Source: Novosphingobium jiangmenense
GTDB taxonomy: Bacteria > Pseudomonadota > Alphaproteobacteria > Sphingomonadales > Sphingomonadaceae
Length of the DNA: 64,000 bases
Assembly (NCBI RefSeq): GCF_015694345.1
Contig: NZ_JADQDC010000004.1
Span: 248,001 to 312,000, forward strand
Direction of reading: 5' to 3'
Shown here piece by piece: positions 28,325 through 36,360 of the stretch (position 1 is the stretch's first letter; each line of letters begins with the position of its first letter). Both the position numbers and the translations under genes were made by a program. The notes under the pieces are model-generated. The model ran no database searches and was not told the origin of the DNA. It worked only from the letters and a program-made list of their open reading frames with translations.

Positions 28325-28977
28325 GGAATCCCGCCGCGCCCCTGACCGGCCTGTTCGGCGGCAGCTTCAACCCGGCGCACGGCGGCCACCGCCGCGTCAC
28401 GCTCTTTGCGCTTCAAGCGCTGAGGCTGGACGAAGTGTGGTGGCTGGTTTCCCCCGGTAATGTGCTCAAGCCGGTCGAAGGTATGGCCCCGCTCGCAGCG
28501 CGGCTGGCTTCGGCGCGTCGACAGAGCCGCAATGCCCCGATCCGCGCCACGGCGATCGAACGCGAACTTGGCACGCGCTTCACCGTCGACACCTTGCGCG
28601 CGATCAAGCGGCGCTACCCCAAACGCCGCTTCGTCTGGCTGATGGGCGCGGACAATCTTGCCCAGTTCCACAGGTGGAAACACTGGCGGCAGATCGCGAG
28701 CGAGATGCCGATTGCGGTGATCGCCCGTCCGGGTTATGATTCGGCTGCCTTGGCAAGTCCTGCCATGGCCTGGCTGCGCCGCTGGCGCCAGCGGCCCGGG
28801 CGGTTCGTCTCCGGCGCAATGCGGAGCGCTCCGGCGCTGACCATTCTTCGCTTCGATCCTGACCACCGGTCGGCCAGCGCGATTCGCGCCCATGACCCGG
28901 ATTGGTCCCGCCGCTACGCACCGGCGGCCATGCGCGATGCTGTCACGCATTGCCTTGTCGGGCGAGGAAAACCCTGA
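28288..28977 (+). CDS. nadD: Nicotinate-nucleotide adenylyltransferase NadD
   Basis: Converts nicotinate mononucleotide and ATP to deamido-NAD in NAD synthesis. The nucleotidyltransferase motifs are intact: GGSFNPAHGGHRR (HxGH) and the later SPAM-like turn; KRRFVWLMGADNLAQFHRWKHW is characteristic. The start is uncertain. GTG 28288 would overlap proA by 37 bases. CTG 28321 gives a CTGA stop/start overlap with proA and an N-terminus of LRNPAAPLTGLFGGSF that fits the family better. From 28288 it is 229 aa. Confidence 0.92.
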   Translation: MAGPWLGSGSPLRNPAAPLTGLFGGSFNPAHGGHRRVTLFALQALRLDEVWWLVSPGNVLKPVEGMAPLAARLASARRQSRNAPIRATAIERELGTRFTVDTLRAIKRRYPKRRFVWLMGADNLAQFHRWKHWRQIASEMPIAVIARPGYDSAALASPAMAWLRRWRQRPGRFVSGAMRSAPALTILRFDPDHRSASAIRAHDPDWSRRYAPAAMRDAVTHCLVGRGKP

Positions 28978-29086
28978 CCGCGCAACACCTTGATCCATGT
29001 TCCGCCATAGTGCGGAGCATAGAAACTCTTGCGCGTTCCAACCGTTATCACTTGACTCTTGAGCCACGGAGGCCATTTCGCGCATC

Positions 29087-29479
29087 ATGACCAGCGTACA
29101 ACCGCTGTCGGCCAATGCCGGCACCGCTCCCAAGACTCCTTATACCCCCGCCGCGCTGCACGATCTCGTGCTGCAGTCGCTCGACGACGATCAGGCGCAG
29201 GAGGTGGTTTCCATCCCGCTCGAGGGCAAGAGCTCCGTGGCCGATTACATGGTGATCGCCTCGGGCCGCTCGACCCGTCAGGTCGCTGCCATGGCGCAGA
29301 AGCTGGCCGAGCGGATCAAGCACGGTGGTTTCGGCCACGTGCGGATCGAGGGTCTTCCGGCGGCGGACTGGGTGCTGATCGATGCGGGCGACGTCGTCGT
29401 TCACCTCTTCCGCCCGGAAGTGCGCACGTTCTACAACCTCGAACGCATGTGGGCCTTCGGAGACGCTGGCGCGGCGTAA
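29087..29479 (+). CDS. rsfS: Ribosome silencing factor RsfS
   Basis: 130 aa with the Iojap/RsfS fold: VLQSLDDDQAQEVVSIPLEGKSSVADYMVIASGRSTRQVAAMAQKLAERI, then RIEGLPAADWVLIDAGDVVVHLFRPEVRTFYNLERMW. RsfS binds ribosomal protein L14 and blocks subunit joining when nutrients are low. Start ATG 29087 has GGAGG 14 bases upstream, rather far. The gene lies between nadD and rlmH, the usual order. Confidence 0.95.
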   Translation: MTSVQPLSANAGTAPKTPYTPAALHDLVLQSLDDDQAQEVVSIPLEGKSSVADYMVIASGRSTRQVAAMAQKLAERIKHGGFGHVRIEGLPAADWVLIDAGDVVVHLFRPEVRTFYNLERMWAFGDAGAA

Positions 29480-29487
29480 GCCGTTTT

Positions 29488-29585
29488 CGTCATTCCCGCG
29501 CAGGCGGGAATCCGGCGCACTAAAACTTCGTCGTTTTGCGACGACAATTCGCGCACTCTGGATCCCCGCCTGCGCGGGGACGACG
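29488..29585. repeat. REPIN-like dispersed palindromic element, about 98 bp
   Basis: A left arm (CGTCATTCCCGCGCAGGCGGGAATCC reduced here to its core CGTCATTCCCGCGC) matches in inverted orientation a right arm ending GCGCGGGGACGACG, 26 bp each with two mismatches. Both arms fold into small hairpins (CCCGCnnnnGCGGG), and a third hairpin around CGTCG/CGACG lies in the middle. It sits between rsfS and rlmH. The core CCCGC-N4-GCGGG recurs at 34469 and 58587. Confidence 0.8.
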
Positions 29586-29642
29586 AACTGAAGGGATGGA
29601 TCGGGGATTCTCACGCAGCCCAATCCCCGCTAGACCGTTTCC

Positions 29643-30068
29643 ATGCTGCTCCACGTCATCGCCCGCGGGAAGATCGGCCGTTCGCCGGAGGCGGAGTTGG
29701 TCGAGCGTTATGCCAAGCGCATTTCGTGGGGCTGGAAGATGACCGAACTGCCCGACCGTGGCGGCTCAATCCCCACGCCATCGCAAACGCCTTCGCGCAC
29801 CGTCGCGCTCGATGAACGCGGCAAGCAGCTCACCTCCAGCGAGTTCGCCGCGATCCTTGGCCGCTGGCGAGACGATGGCGTGCGCGAATGCCGCTTCCTG
29901 ATCGGTGCGGCGGACGGTCATGACGATCCCTTGCGAGAATCAGCCGACCTTTTGATCGCGTTTGGCAAGGCCACCTGGCCGCACATGATGGCGCGCGCCA
30001 TGCTTGCCGAACAGCTCTGGCGCGCCACCAGCATTCTTGCTGGTCATCCCTATCACCGCGAAGGATAG
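29643..30068 (+). CDS. rlmH: 23S rRNA pseudouridine-1915 N3-methyltransferase RlmH
   Basis: 141 aa, SPOUT-class methyltransferase. It methylates N3 of pseudouridine 1915 in helix 69 of 23S rRNA. The C-terminal knot motif RFLIGAADGHDDPLRESADLLIAFGKATWPHMMARAMLAEQLWRATSI aligns well with the family (GxxGH and HPYHR end). It overlaps nothing and precedes an EnvC-like gene by 7 bases, so they likely share a transcript. Confidence 0.95.
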   Translation: MLLHVIARGKIGRSPEAELVERYAKRISWGWKMTELPDRGGSIPTPSQTPSRTVALDERGKQLTSSEFAAILGRWRDDGVRECRFLIGAADGHDDPLRESADLLIAFGKATWPHMMARAMLAEQLWRATSILAGHPYHREG

Positions 30069-30075
30069 TGGCGGC

Positions 30076-31290
30076 ATGACGTCACGCCTTGCTTTCGTTT
30101 TCATCTGCCTGGGCCTTGCAGGAGTGCTCGGCTGGCAGGTGACGGCGCAGCAGGCGACGCCCTATGCCGATGCCGGTGAGGCAGGCGAAGTCCTGCGCCG
30201 CGCCGGGCAGGCACTCGCGCAATCACGCACCCGCGCCGAACAGCTCGAACAGGCTGCACTGAAAGCCACTGCCGAGGCTGATCGCACCGCCCGTGAAGCT
30301 GCCGCCGTAGCTGCCCGTATCCAACAGTCCGAGGCCGAGATCCAGCTCGCGCAGGCAAGGATCGTGCTGATCGACCGTCAGCGCGAGACCCTGCGAAATC
30401 GCATGGCGGAGCGGCAGGAGCCGGTCGTGCGCCTCACCGCCGCGCTGCAGATGATGGCCCGCCGCCCACTCGCCTTCAGCCTCGTTCGCGCCGATTCCGT
30501 GCGAGACACCATTCACCTGCGCGCGGTGATGGAGACCATGCTCCCCGAAGTGCAGCGCCGCACCGCTTCCCTGCGCGCCGAGATCGTCCGTGGCCGCAAG
30601 CTGCAGGACGAAGCGCGCCTTGCCGCGACGCAACTGCGCGAAGGTGAAAAGTCGCTCAGCGCCCGGCGCACTGAACTTGCCGCGCTCGAAAGCCGCCAGC
30701 GCCTTGCATCGCGCGCGGCGCAAGGCGTCGCCGCGCAGGAATCGGATCGCGCGCTGGCATTGGCAGAGCAGACGCGCGATCTGTCCGGCCTGATGGGCAA
30801 GCTTGAGGCCGATGGTGCCTTGCGCCAGCAACTCGCCGCACTTCCCGGACCGGTGCTGCCACCGACGCGTCCGGGCGAGGTCCTCAAGGCCGTCGACGCC
30901 CCGCCGCCGATGACGGCCACCTCCTCCCCGAAGCTCGCGTGGATCATGCCGGTATCCGGTCGTCTCGTTTCCGGCTTCGGAGCACAATCGCCAACGGGTC
31001 TGACGACCGGTGTCTCCCTAGCCCCTGCAGGCGGCGCACAGGTGGTCTCCCCCGCCGACGGTCGCGTCGCCTTCGCCGGGCCCTATCGCGGCTATGGCAC
31101 CATCGTGATCGTCGAGCATTCCGGCGGATGGACCACGCTCGTCACCAATCTCGGCCGCGTTGCCGCGCGGGTGGGCGACAAGGTCGTGCAGGGCTCGCCG
31201 CTGGGAATCGCCGGACCGGGCCGTCCGGTGCTGACGGTGGAACTCCGCCGCGATGGCACGCCGGTCAACCCGCTCGACTTGCGCAGTTGA
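30076..31290 (+). CDS. EnvC-like murein hydrolase activator with degenerate LytM domain
   Basis: 404 aa from ATG 30076. A signal or anchor segment (LAFVFICLGLAGVLGWQVTA) is followed by a long coiled coil (~35-230, many REREAAVAARIQQSEAEIQL-type heptads) and a C-terminal LytM fold (~290-395). The zinc ligands are missing: the HxxxD site reads LTTGVSLAP and the HLH site reads RPVLTVELR. Loss of zinc ligands and a long coiled coil are the hallmarks of EnvC, which activates amidases in cell separation rather than cutting peptidoglycan itself. Downstream gene is ctpA. Confidence 0.85.
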   Translation: MTSRLAFVFICLGLAGVLGWQVTAQQATPYADAGEAGEVLRRAGQALAQSRTRAEQLEQAALKATAEADRTAREAAAVAARIQQSEAEIQLAQARIVLIDRQRETLRNRMAERQEPVVRLTAALQMMARRPLAFSLVRADSVRDTIHLRAVMETMLPEVQRRTASLRAEIVRGRKLQDEARLAATQLREGEKSLSARRTELAALESRQRLASRAAQGVAAQESDRALALAEQTRDLSGLMGKLEADGALRQQLAALPGPVLPPTRPGEVLKAVDAPPPMTATSSPKLAWIMPVSGRLVSGFGAQSPTGLTTGVSLAPAGGAQVVSPADGRVAFAGPYRGYGTIVIVEHSGGWTTLVTNLGRVAARVGDKVVQGSPLGIAGPGRPVLTVELRRDGTPVNPLDLRS

Positions 31291-31393
31291 AGACGCTGGT
31301 CGGGCCGAATCCGCCTTTGGTCGATGCAGGGCACTCGCCCTGTCCCAAAACCTCATCTGGTGTTAATTCAGCGGGGGTTATAAAAACTCCGCA

Positions 31394-32770
31394 ATGACTG
31401 CCTCTTCGCGAAAGGCCCCCGGGCAAATGAAGTTCGCCCCCCTGCTGCGCGCCACCGCGCTTGTTACTGCCGTTGCCCTGATCCCGGCTGCGACCACCGG
31501 CCTTGCCGCGGTCGACGCGCAATCCGGCCCCGACTTTGCCAAGCTGATGGCGGTCTACGAACGGATCAAGTCGAGCTACGTCGAGCCGGTCGACGACGAC
31601 AAGCTGCTCAAGGGCGCGATTGATGGCATGCTGGCCACGCTCGATCCGCACAGCGCCTATCTTGACGAGCGCGCCGACGAGAACCTGCGCATCCAGATGG
31701 ACGGCGCTTATGGCGGGCTGGGGCTGTCGGTGACGATGGACGATGGCGCGGTCAAGGTCATCGCGCCGACCAAGGGCAGTCCGGCGGATCTGGCGGGCAT
31801 CAAGGCGGGCGATTTCATCACCCACCTCGATGGCAAGCTCATCTATGGCGGCACGCTGGATGACGCTGTCGACCAGATGCGCGGCTCGCCGGGCACGCAG
31901 ATCAAGCTCAGCGTGTTCCGCCCCGGTCGCGACGAACCCTTCGACGTGACGCTCACCCGCAAGATCATCGAACTGAAGCCGGTGGAGCTGGAAATGATGG
32001 GCAACGTCGCCGTCATTTCGGTCTCCAGTTTCAGTTCCGATGTCGGTACTTCGGTCCAGCGCGCATGGAATGAAGCCAAGGCGAAGACCGGGGGCAAGGT
32101 CACCGGCCTCGTGCTCGACTTGCGCGGCAACCCCGGCGGGTTGCTCGACGAAGCCATTGCCCTGTCGGACCTGTTCCTTGAACGCGGCACCATTGTCTCG
32201 CAGCGCGGCCGCTATGCGCGCGACACCGAGGTCTATCCGGCCGAGATCGATACCAAGGGGGATATCGCCAAGGGCGTGCCGATGATCGTCCTGATCGATG
32301 AAGGCTCGGCGTCCGCATCGGAAATCGTCGCAGGTGCCCTGCAGGACCAGCATCGCGCCGTGATCATGGGCCAGCGCAGCTTCGGCAAGGGCAGCGTCCA
32401 GACCAAGTTCAACCTCACCAGCAATACCTCGGTAAAGCTGACCACGGCCCGCTACTACACGCCGTCGGGCCGCTCGGTCCAGGAAGGCGGCATCGATCCG
32501 GACATCGCCGTGCCGCAGATTTCCGATCCCGATCTGCGCAAGCGCGCGAAGATGACCTACCGCGAAAGCGACCTGCAGCGGCATCTTCAGAACGAGATCA
32601 AGGTGGAGGACAAGGACCTCGAGAAGGACAAGGTCGAGGACCCGCGCTTCCGGATGACGCCCGAGGAGCTGAAGGCGAAGGACATCAAGGATTTCCAGCT
32701 GTACTACGCGGTGCAGACCTTGAACCGTACCCAGCCCCGCGCCGCGCTTGCCGCCAAGCTGAAGCGCTAA
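31394..32770 (+). CDS. ctpA: S41 family carboxy-terminal processing peptidase CtpA
   Basis: 458 aa with a signal peptide (LRATALVTAVALIPAATTGLAA). The PDZ domain (GGLGLSVTMDDGAVKVIAPTKGSPADLAGIKAGD) precedes the protease core. The catalytic Ser is in IDEGSASASEIVAGA and the Lys in RSFGKGSVQT, both intact. Periplasmic CtpA/Prc-type enzymes trim C-termini of envelope proteins and amidase activators. It follows the EnvC-like gene by 103 bases, consistent with a shared role in cell-wall hydrolase control. The C-terminal ~90 residues are charged. Confidence 0.95.
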   Translation: MTASSRKAPGQMKFAPLLRATALVTAVALIPAATTGLAAVDAQSGPDFAKLMAVYERIKSSYVEPVDDDKLLKGAIDGMLATLDPHSAYLDERADENLRIQMDGAYGGLGLSVTMDDGAVKVIAPTKGSPADLAGIKAGDFITHLDGKLIYGGTLDDAVDQMRGSPGTQIKLSVFRPGRDEPFDVTLTRKIIELKPVELEMMGNVAVISVSSFSSDVGTSVQRAWNEAKAKTGGKVTGLVLDLRGNPGGLLDEAIALSDLFLERGTIVSQRGRYARDTEVYPAEIDTKGDIAKGVPMIVLIDEGSASASEIVAGALQDQHRAVIMGQRSFGKGSVQTKFNLTSNTSVKLTTARYYTPSGRSVQEGGIDPDIAVPQISDPDLRKRAKMTYRESDLQRHLQNEIKVEDKDLEKDKVEDPRFRMTPEELKAKDIKDFQLYYAVQTLNRTQPRAALAAKLKR

Positions 32771-32783
32771 TAAGGCGCCGGCC

Positions 32784-33266
32784 ATGACCTCGCAGCAGTC
32801 CCGCAACGCCGCCTACGCGCTCGCTCTGATCGTCCCCGCCGCGTTGATGGGCGGGGCGCTGATCTCGCAATACGTGTTCGGGCTCTACCCCTGCCAGATG
32901 TGCTGGTGGCAACGCTATCCGCATATCGCCGCGATCGTGCTGGCGCTTCTGGCGCTGACGATGAAGGGCAAGGGCTCCGGCGATCTGGCGGTGACGCTCG
33001 CGGCTACCGCCATCGGCATTTCCGGCCTGATCGGCGGGTTTCATGCCGGCGTCGAATATGGCTGGTGGGAAGGCGTCACCGCCTGTTCGACCGTTGCTGG
33101 CGGCGGTAATCCGCTGGATGCGATCATGAACGCGCCGGTCGTGCGCTGCGACGTTGCCCCTTGGGACCTCTTCGGAATCAGCCTCGCCGGGTTCAATTTC
33201 CTGATCTCTACAGCAGGCGCGATCCTTGTCTTCGCGCTGCTCGGCAAGAGCCGCAAGGGAGCCTGA
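32784..33266 (+). CDS. dsbB: Disulfide bond formation protein B (DsbB)
   Basis: 160 aa with four TM helices. The quinone-linked CxxC (YPCQMCWWQR) is on the first periplasmic loop, and the second pair is at TACST and VRCDVAPW. DsbB reoxidises DsbA using ubiquinone. No dsbA lies in the window. ATG 32784 is 13 bases after the ctpA stop, and the coq7 gene begins one base after its own stop, so all are likely one operon. The residue R of CWWQR, needed for quinone interaction, is present. Confidence 0.92.
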   Translation: MTSQQSRNAAYALALIVPAALMGGALISQYVFGLYPCQMCWWQRYPHIAAIVLALLALTMKGKGSGDLAVTLAATAIGISGLIGGFHAGVEYGWWEGVTACSTVAGGGNPLDAIMNAPVVRCDVAPWDLFGISLAGFNFLISTAGAILVFALLGKSRKGA

Positions 33267-33267
33267 C

Positions 33268-33777
33268 ATGACCAAGTTCGCCGAAATGCTTCGCGTCGAC
33301 CAGGCCGGCGAATTCGGCGCGACGCGGATCTATGCAGGCCAACTCGCCGTCATGGGCAACCGCGCCCCGCACTCGGCGGAAATCGCCGCCATGGCCGAGC
33401 AGGAAGCCGGTCACCGCGAAAAGTTCGATGCGCTGATCGCCAGGCGCGGCGTGCGTCCCACGGCGCTTCAGCCGGTATGGTCGGCCGCAGGCTTTGCCCT
33501 GGGCGCAGCCACCGCGCTGATCGGCCCCGAAGCGGCGATGGCGTGCACCGCCGCGATCGAGACCGAGATCGACCGGCACTATACCGAACAGCTCGAGGAA
33601 CTCGGCGACGAGGACCCCGAACTTGCCGCCATGATCCGCGAATTCCGCGACGATGAGCGCGAGCACCGCGATGCGGCGCTGGCGGCGGGGGCGGAAAAGG
33701 CGCCTGCCTATCCGGTGCTGTTCCACGCCATCCGCTTGGGGTGCCGCGCCGCCATCGCGCTTTCGAAGCGGATTTGA
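33268..33777 (+). CDS. coq7: Coq7/demethoxyubiquinone hydroxylase family protein
   Basis: 169 aa from ATG 33268 (AAGGGAG upstream; one base after the dsbB stop). The carboxylate-bridged di-iron ligands occur in LRVDQAGEFGATRI, MAEQEAGHREKF, IETEIDRHYTEQL and FRDDEREHRD (ExxH motifs). Coq7 hydroxylates 5-demethoxyubiquinone in the late steps of ubiquinone synthesis. Its neighbour DsbB uses the quinone product. The two related alpha-proteobacterial UbiF/Coq7 forms are not separated by sequence alone. Confidence 0.93.
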   Translation: MTKFAEMLRVDQAGEFGATRIYAGQLAVMGNRAPHSAEIAAMAEQEAGHREKFDALIARRGVRPTALQPVWSAAGFALGAATALIGPEAAMACTAAIETEIDRHYTEQLEELGDEDPELAAMIREFRDDEREHRDAALAAGAEKAPAYPVLFHAIRLGCRAAIALSKRI

Positions 33778-33861
33778 TCCAGCGCAGGGAAGTGCGCTCC
33801 TTCATCTACCATTCAGAGCCCGCGCGCCCTATATCAGGGCGAGCCTGACCGGAGACCAAAG

Positions 33862-34443
33862 ATGAAGCGCCTGATCCCTGCCGCCCTGCTGCTCTCGAGC
33901 GCCTTTGCCGCTCCGGCCTTTGCGCAAGGCGCCGACCAGCCGCTGCTCGATCCATCGGGCGAAAAGGTCAATCAGCTCATCGTCTATGGCGACGATCCCT
34001 GTCCGAAGTCCGAAGGCAACACGATCACCGTCTGCGCGCGCAAGGACGAGGCCGAGCGCTTCCGCATCCCCAAGCCGCTGCGTGACAACCCCAACGCCCC
34101 GGTCAACCAGGCATGGAGTCAGAAGGTCCGCGCCTATGAGACGGTGGGCAACTTCGGCACCAACTCGTGCTCCGCGGTCGGCGCTGGCGGCGCCACCGGC
34201 TGCCTCACCCGCCTGATCGACCGCGCCTATTCCGAGAAGAAGAATGGCTCCGACGTCCAGTTCGGCAAGCTGATCGAGGAAGAGCGCGCCAAGCGCCTCC
34301 AGACCATCGACGCCGATGCCGCCGCCGAACAGGCGCGCGTCGAGCAGATCGAGAAAGAATATGAGGCAAGGCTCAAGCGCGAGCGGGAGCGGGAGCAGGC
34401 GGGCGAACAGGCTCCGGGCACACCTGCACCCACGCAGCCCTGA
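33862..34443 (+). CDS. Secreted protein of unknown function, cysteine- and charge-rich
   Basis: 193 aa with a signal peptide (LIPAALLLSSAFAAPAFA-QG). Four cysteines (DPCPKS, TVCARK, NSCSA, TGCLTR) could form disulfides; the middle part has a conserved-looking RFRIPKPLRDNPNAP stretch. The last 55 residues are a highly charged helix (EEERAKRLQTIDADAAAEQARVEQIEK) followed by a short Ala/Pro/Gln tail. I recognise a sphingomonad-typical secreted protein but no function. Good ribosome-binding site (GGAGACC) before ATG 33862. It precedes a REP-like hairpin. Confidence 0.8.
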   Translation: MKRLIPAALLLSSAFAAPAFAQGADQPLLDPSGEKVNQLIVYGDDPCPKSEGNTITVCARKDEAERFRIPKPLRDNPNAPVNQAWSQKVRAYETVGNFGTNSCSAVGAGGATGCLTRLIDRAYSEKKNGSDVQFGKLIEEERAKRLQTIDADAAAEQARVEQIEKEYEARLKREREREQAGEQAPGTPAPTQP

Positions 34444-34468
34444 AGCCTGCAAGGGGCTGGATTCCATA

Positions 34469-34504
34469 ACTTCGTCATTCCCGCCTTCGCGGGAATGACG
34501 AAGT
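34469..34504. repeat. Perfect 16-bp palindromic hairpin (REP-like)
   Basis: ACTTCGTCATTCCCGC pairs perfectly with GCGGGAATGACGAAGT across a CTTC loop, between the convergent secreted-protein gene and fabI. The core CCCGC-N4-GCGGG matches the REPIN arms at 29488. There is no T tract, so termination is not implied. Confidence 0.8.
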
Positions 34505-34513
34505 CTGAGAGCA

Positions 34514-35317
34514 TTACCCCAGCGCGATATCCGGCGCGTCTTCCTGCTTCATGCCGACGGTGTGGTACCCGGCATCGACATGATGCGTCTCGCCGGTCAC
34601 GCCCGACGACAGGTCCGACAGGAAGTACAGCCCCGCGCCGCCCACGTCCTCGATGGTCACGTTGCGGCGCAGCGGGCTGTTCAGCTCGTTCCACTTGAGG
34701 ATGTAGCGGAAGTCGCCGATGCCGCTGGCGGCCAGCGTCTTGATTGGCCCCGCCGAAATCGCATTGACGCGCACACCCGCCGGTCCGCAGTCGTTGGCGA
34801 GGTACTTCACGCTGGTTTCCAGCGCCGCCTTGGCCACGCCCATCACGTTGTAGTGCGGCACGACCTTTTCCGCGCCGTAATAGGTCAGTGTCAGGATCGA
34901 ACCACCGTTCGGCATCATCTCCATCGCCCGCTTGGTCACGGCGACGAGGCTGTAGGCCGAGATGTTCATCGTCATCAGGAAGTTGTCGAGCGTGGTGTCG
35001 TAGAAACGCCCACGCAGCTGGTTCTTGTCGGAATAGCCGATGGCGTGGACGATGAAGTCGATCGTCGGCCACCGCTCTTTCAGCGTCTCGAACGTCTGGT
35101 CGAGCGCGGCCATATCGGACACGTCGCATTCGATCAGGAAATCGCTGCCAAGGCTTGCCGCCAAGGGGCGCACGCGCTTTTCCAGCGCCTCGCCCTGATA
35201 GGAGAAGGCCAGTTCGGCGCCATGTTCGTGCAGTTGCTTGGCGATGCCCCAGGCGAGCGACTTGTCATTGGCAAGGCCCATGATCAGGCCGCGCTTGCCT
35301 TGCATAAGTCCGGTCAT
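34514..35317 (-). CDS. fabI: Enoyl-[acyl-carrier-protein] reductase FabI
   Basis: 267 aa. The NADH-dependent last step of fatty acid elongation; target of triclosan. The N-terminal GLANDKSLAWGIA segment and the catalytic Tyr/Lys in YYGAEKVVPHYNVMGVAKAAL (Y-x6-K) are intact; GPIKTLAASGIGDF is also typical. ATG 35317 overlaps the preceding brkB stop by four bases (ATGA), indicating coupling. The reading frame is open far upstream, but that stretch belongs to brkB in another frame. Confidence 0.96.
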   Translation of the reverse strand: MTGLMQGKRGLIMGLANDKSLAWGIAKQLHEHGAELAFSYQGEALEKRVRPLAASLGSDFLIECDVSDMAALDQTFETLKERWPTIDFIVHAIGYSDKNQLRGRFYDTTLDNFLMTMNISAYSLVAVTKRAMEMMPNGGSILTLTYYGAEKVVPHYNVMGVAKAALETSVKYLANDCGPAGVRVNAISAGPIKTLAASGIGDFRYILKWNELNSPLRRNVTIEDVGGAGLYFLSDLSSGVTGETHHVDAGYHTVGMKQEDAPDIALG

Positions 35318-36360
35318 GCGTTTTCGTTCTCGCTTCTTGTTTCGTTCCCGGCGCTCGCCGCCGAGGCGCGTGCGCGATTGTCGGCTTGTCCCAGCATGTC
35401 GCGCTCTTCCGGCGTTTCGGCAAGTGCGGCGTTGAGTTCGGCCCCCACAACCATCCCTAAGCCGACCAGCCAGAAAAAGAAAAGGGCGATCATCATCCCG
35501 GCCAGACTTCCGTAGGTGAGATCGTAGGAGAAAAAGGTCCGGAGTGCGGTCGGCAGCAGCGTCGTCACCGCGATCCACCAGACCGTCACGAACAGCGCGC
35601 CGGGCCACTTGGGATAACTGCGACCGCGATAGGCACCCGGTGTCAGCGAGATGAAGAGCAGCCAGAGCGCGCCGTAGAGGACGCCGGCCGGGATGAAGCG
35701 CGAGAGGGCAAGGCTGTCGACCAGAGTGCCGAACTGGGGCAGCCACGCCTCGATCACTTCCTGCGCCGCGCCGATCAGCACCTGCGCGAAGATCGCCAGC
35801 AGGATCAGCACCACCGAAGCGAGGGTTATGCCGGTGGAGGCCAGTCGATAGCGCCAAAAGGCGTGTTCCCAGCGCGTGCCGTAAGCGCGGCGCAGGATGT
35901 CGCGGATCGTCTCGACAAGGCTGCCCACTGTCCACAGGCCGACGATGCCGCCGATCCACAGCAGCCAGCCGGTTCGCGCTTCGATCACGCTGCGGGCGAC
36001 CGGCTCGATCGTCGAGGCGACCACCGGGGGCAGGGCAATAAGCACCGTGTCGATCGCGGCGGCGCGCTGGCTCGCCTCGCCGATGAACGAGAACAGCGCC
36101 GCGCCGGTAATGAAGAACGGGAACAGCGCGATCACGATCATGTAGGCGAGGTTGCCAGCATGGATCGAGCCGTCGTTGAATACGCCGGTCCACACGCGCT
36201 TGACCACTTCCCAGGCACGGCTCCCCGGGCCTAGGCGTTCGCGCGCCTCGGCGAGGCCCGAGCGCCAACGCAGCGCTTCGCGGCGCCGTGCCTCCGGCGA
36301 AAGGTCGGGCATGTCGACAAGCGGTCGCGCGTCCGGCGGATGCTGGCCGGGCGCCTTCAT
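35314..36360 (-). CDS. YihY/BrkB family membrane protein
   Basis: 348 aa with six TM helices. Family markers are NLAYMIVIALFPFF, the GxxxGLWTVGSL region and AGMMIALFFFWLVGLGMVVGAELNAAL near the end. BrkB-like proteins were once annotated as ribonuclease BN; the present view is inner-membrane proteins of unknown transport role. It lies between a DnaJ-like gene (TGAATG junction) and fabI (ATGA overlap), so the three are one transcription unit. Confidence 0.92.
   Translation of the reverse strand: MKAPGQHPPDARPLVDMPDLSPEARRREALRWRSGLAEARERLGPGSRAWEVVKRVWTGVFNDGSIHAGNLAYMIVIALFPFFITGAALFSFIGEASQRAAAIDTVLIALPPVVASTIEPVARSVIEARTGWLLWIGGIVGLWTVGSLVETIRDILRRAYGTRWEHAFWRYRLASTGITLASVVLILLAIFAQVLIGAAQEVIEAWLPQFGTLVDSLALSRFIPAGVLYGALWLLFISLTPGAYRGRSYPKWPGALFVTVWWIAVTTLLPTALRTFFSYDLTYGSLAGMMIALFFFWLVGLGMVVGAELNAALAETPEERDMLGQADNRARASAASAGNETRSENENA

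Noticed and set aside
31265-32806. 513-aa open frame opposite ctpA
   Set aside because: Antisense shadow, without a family match.
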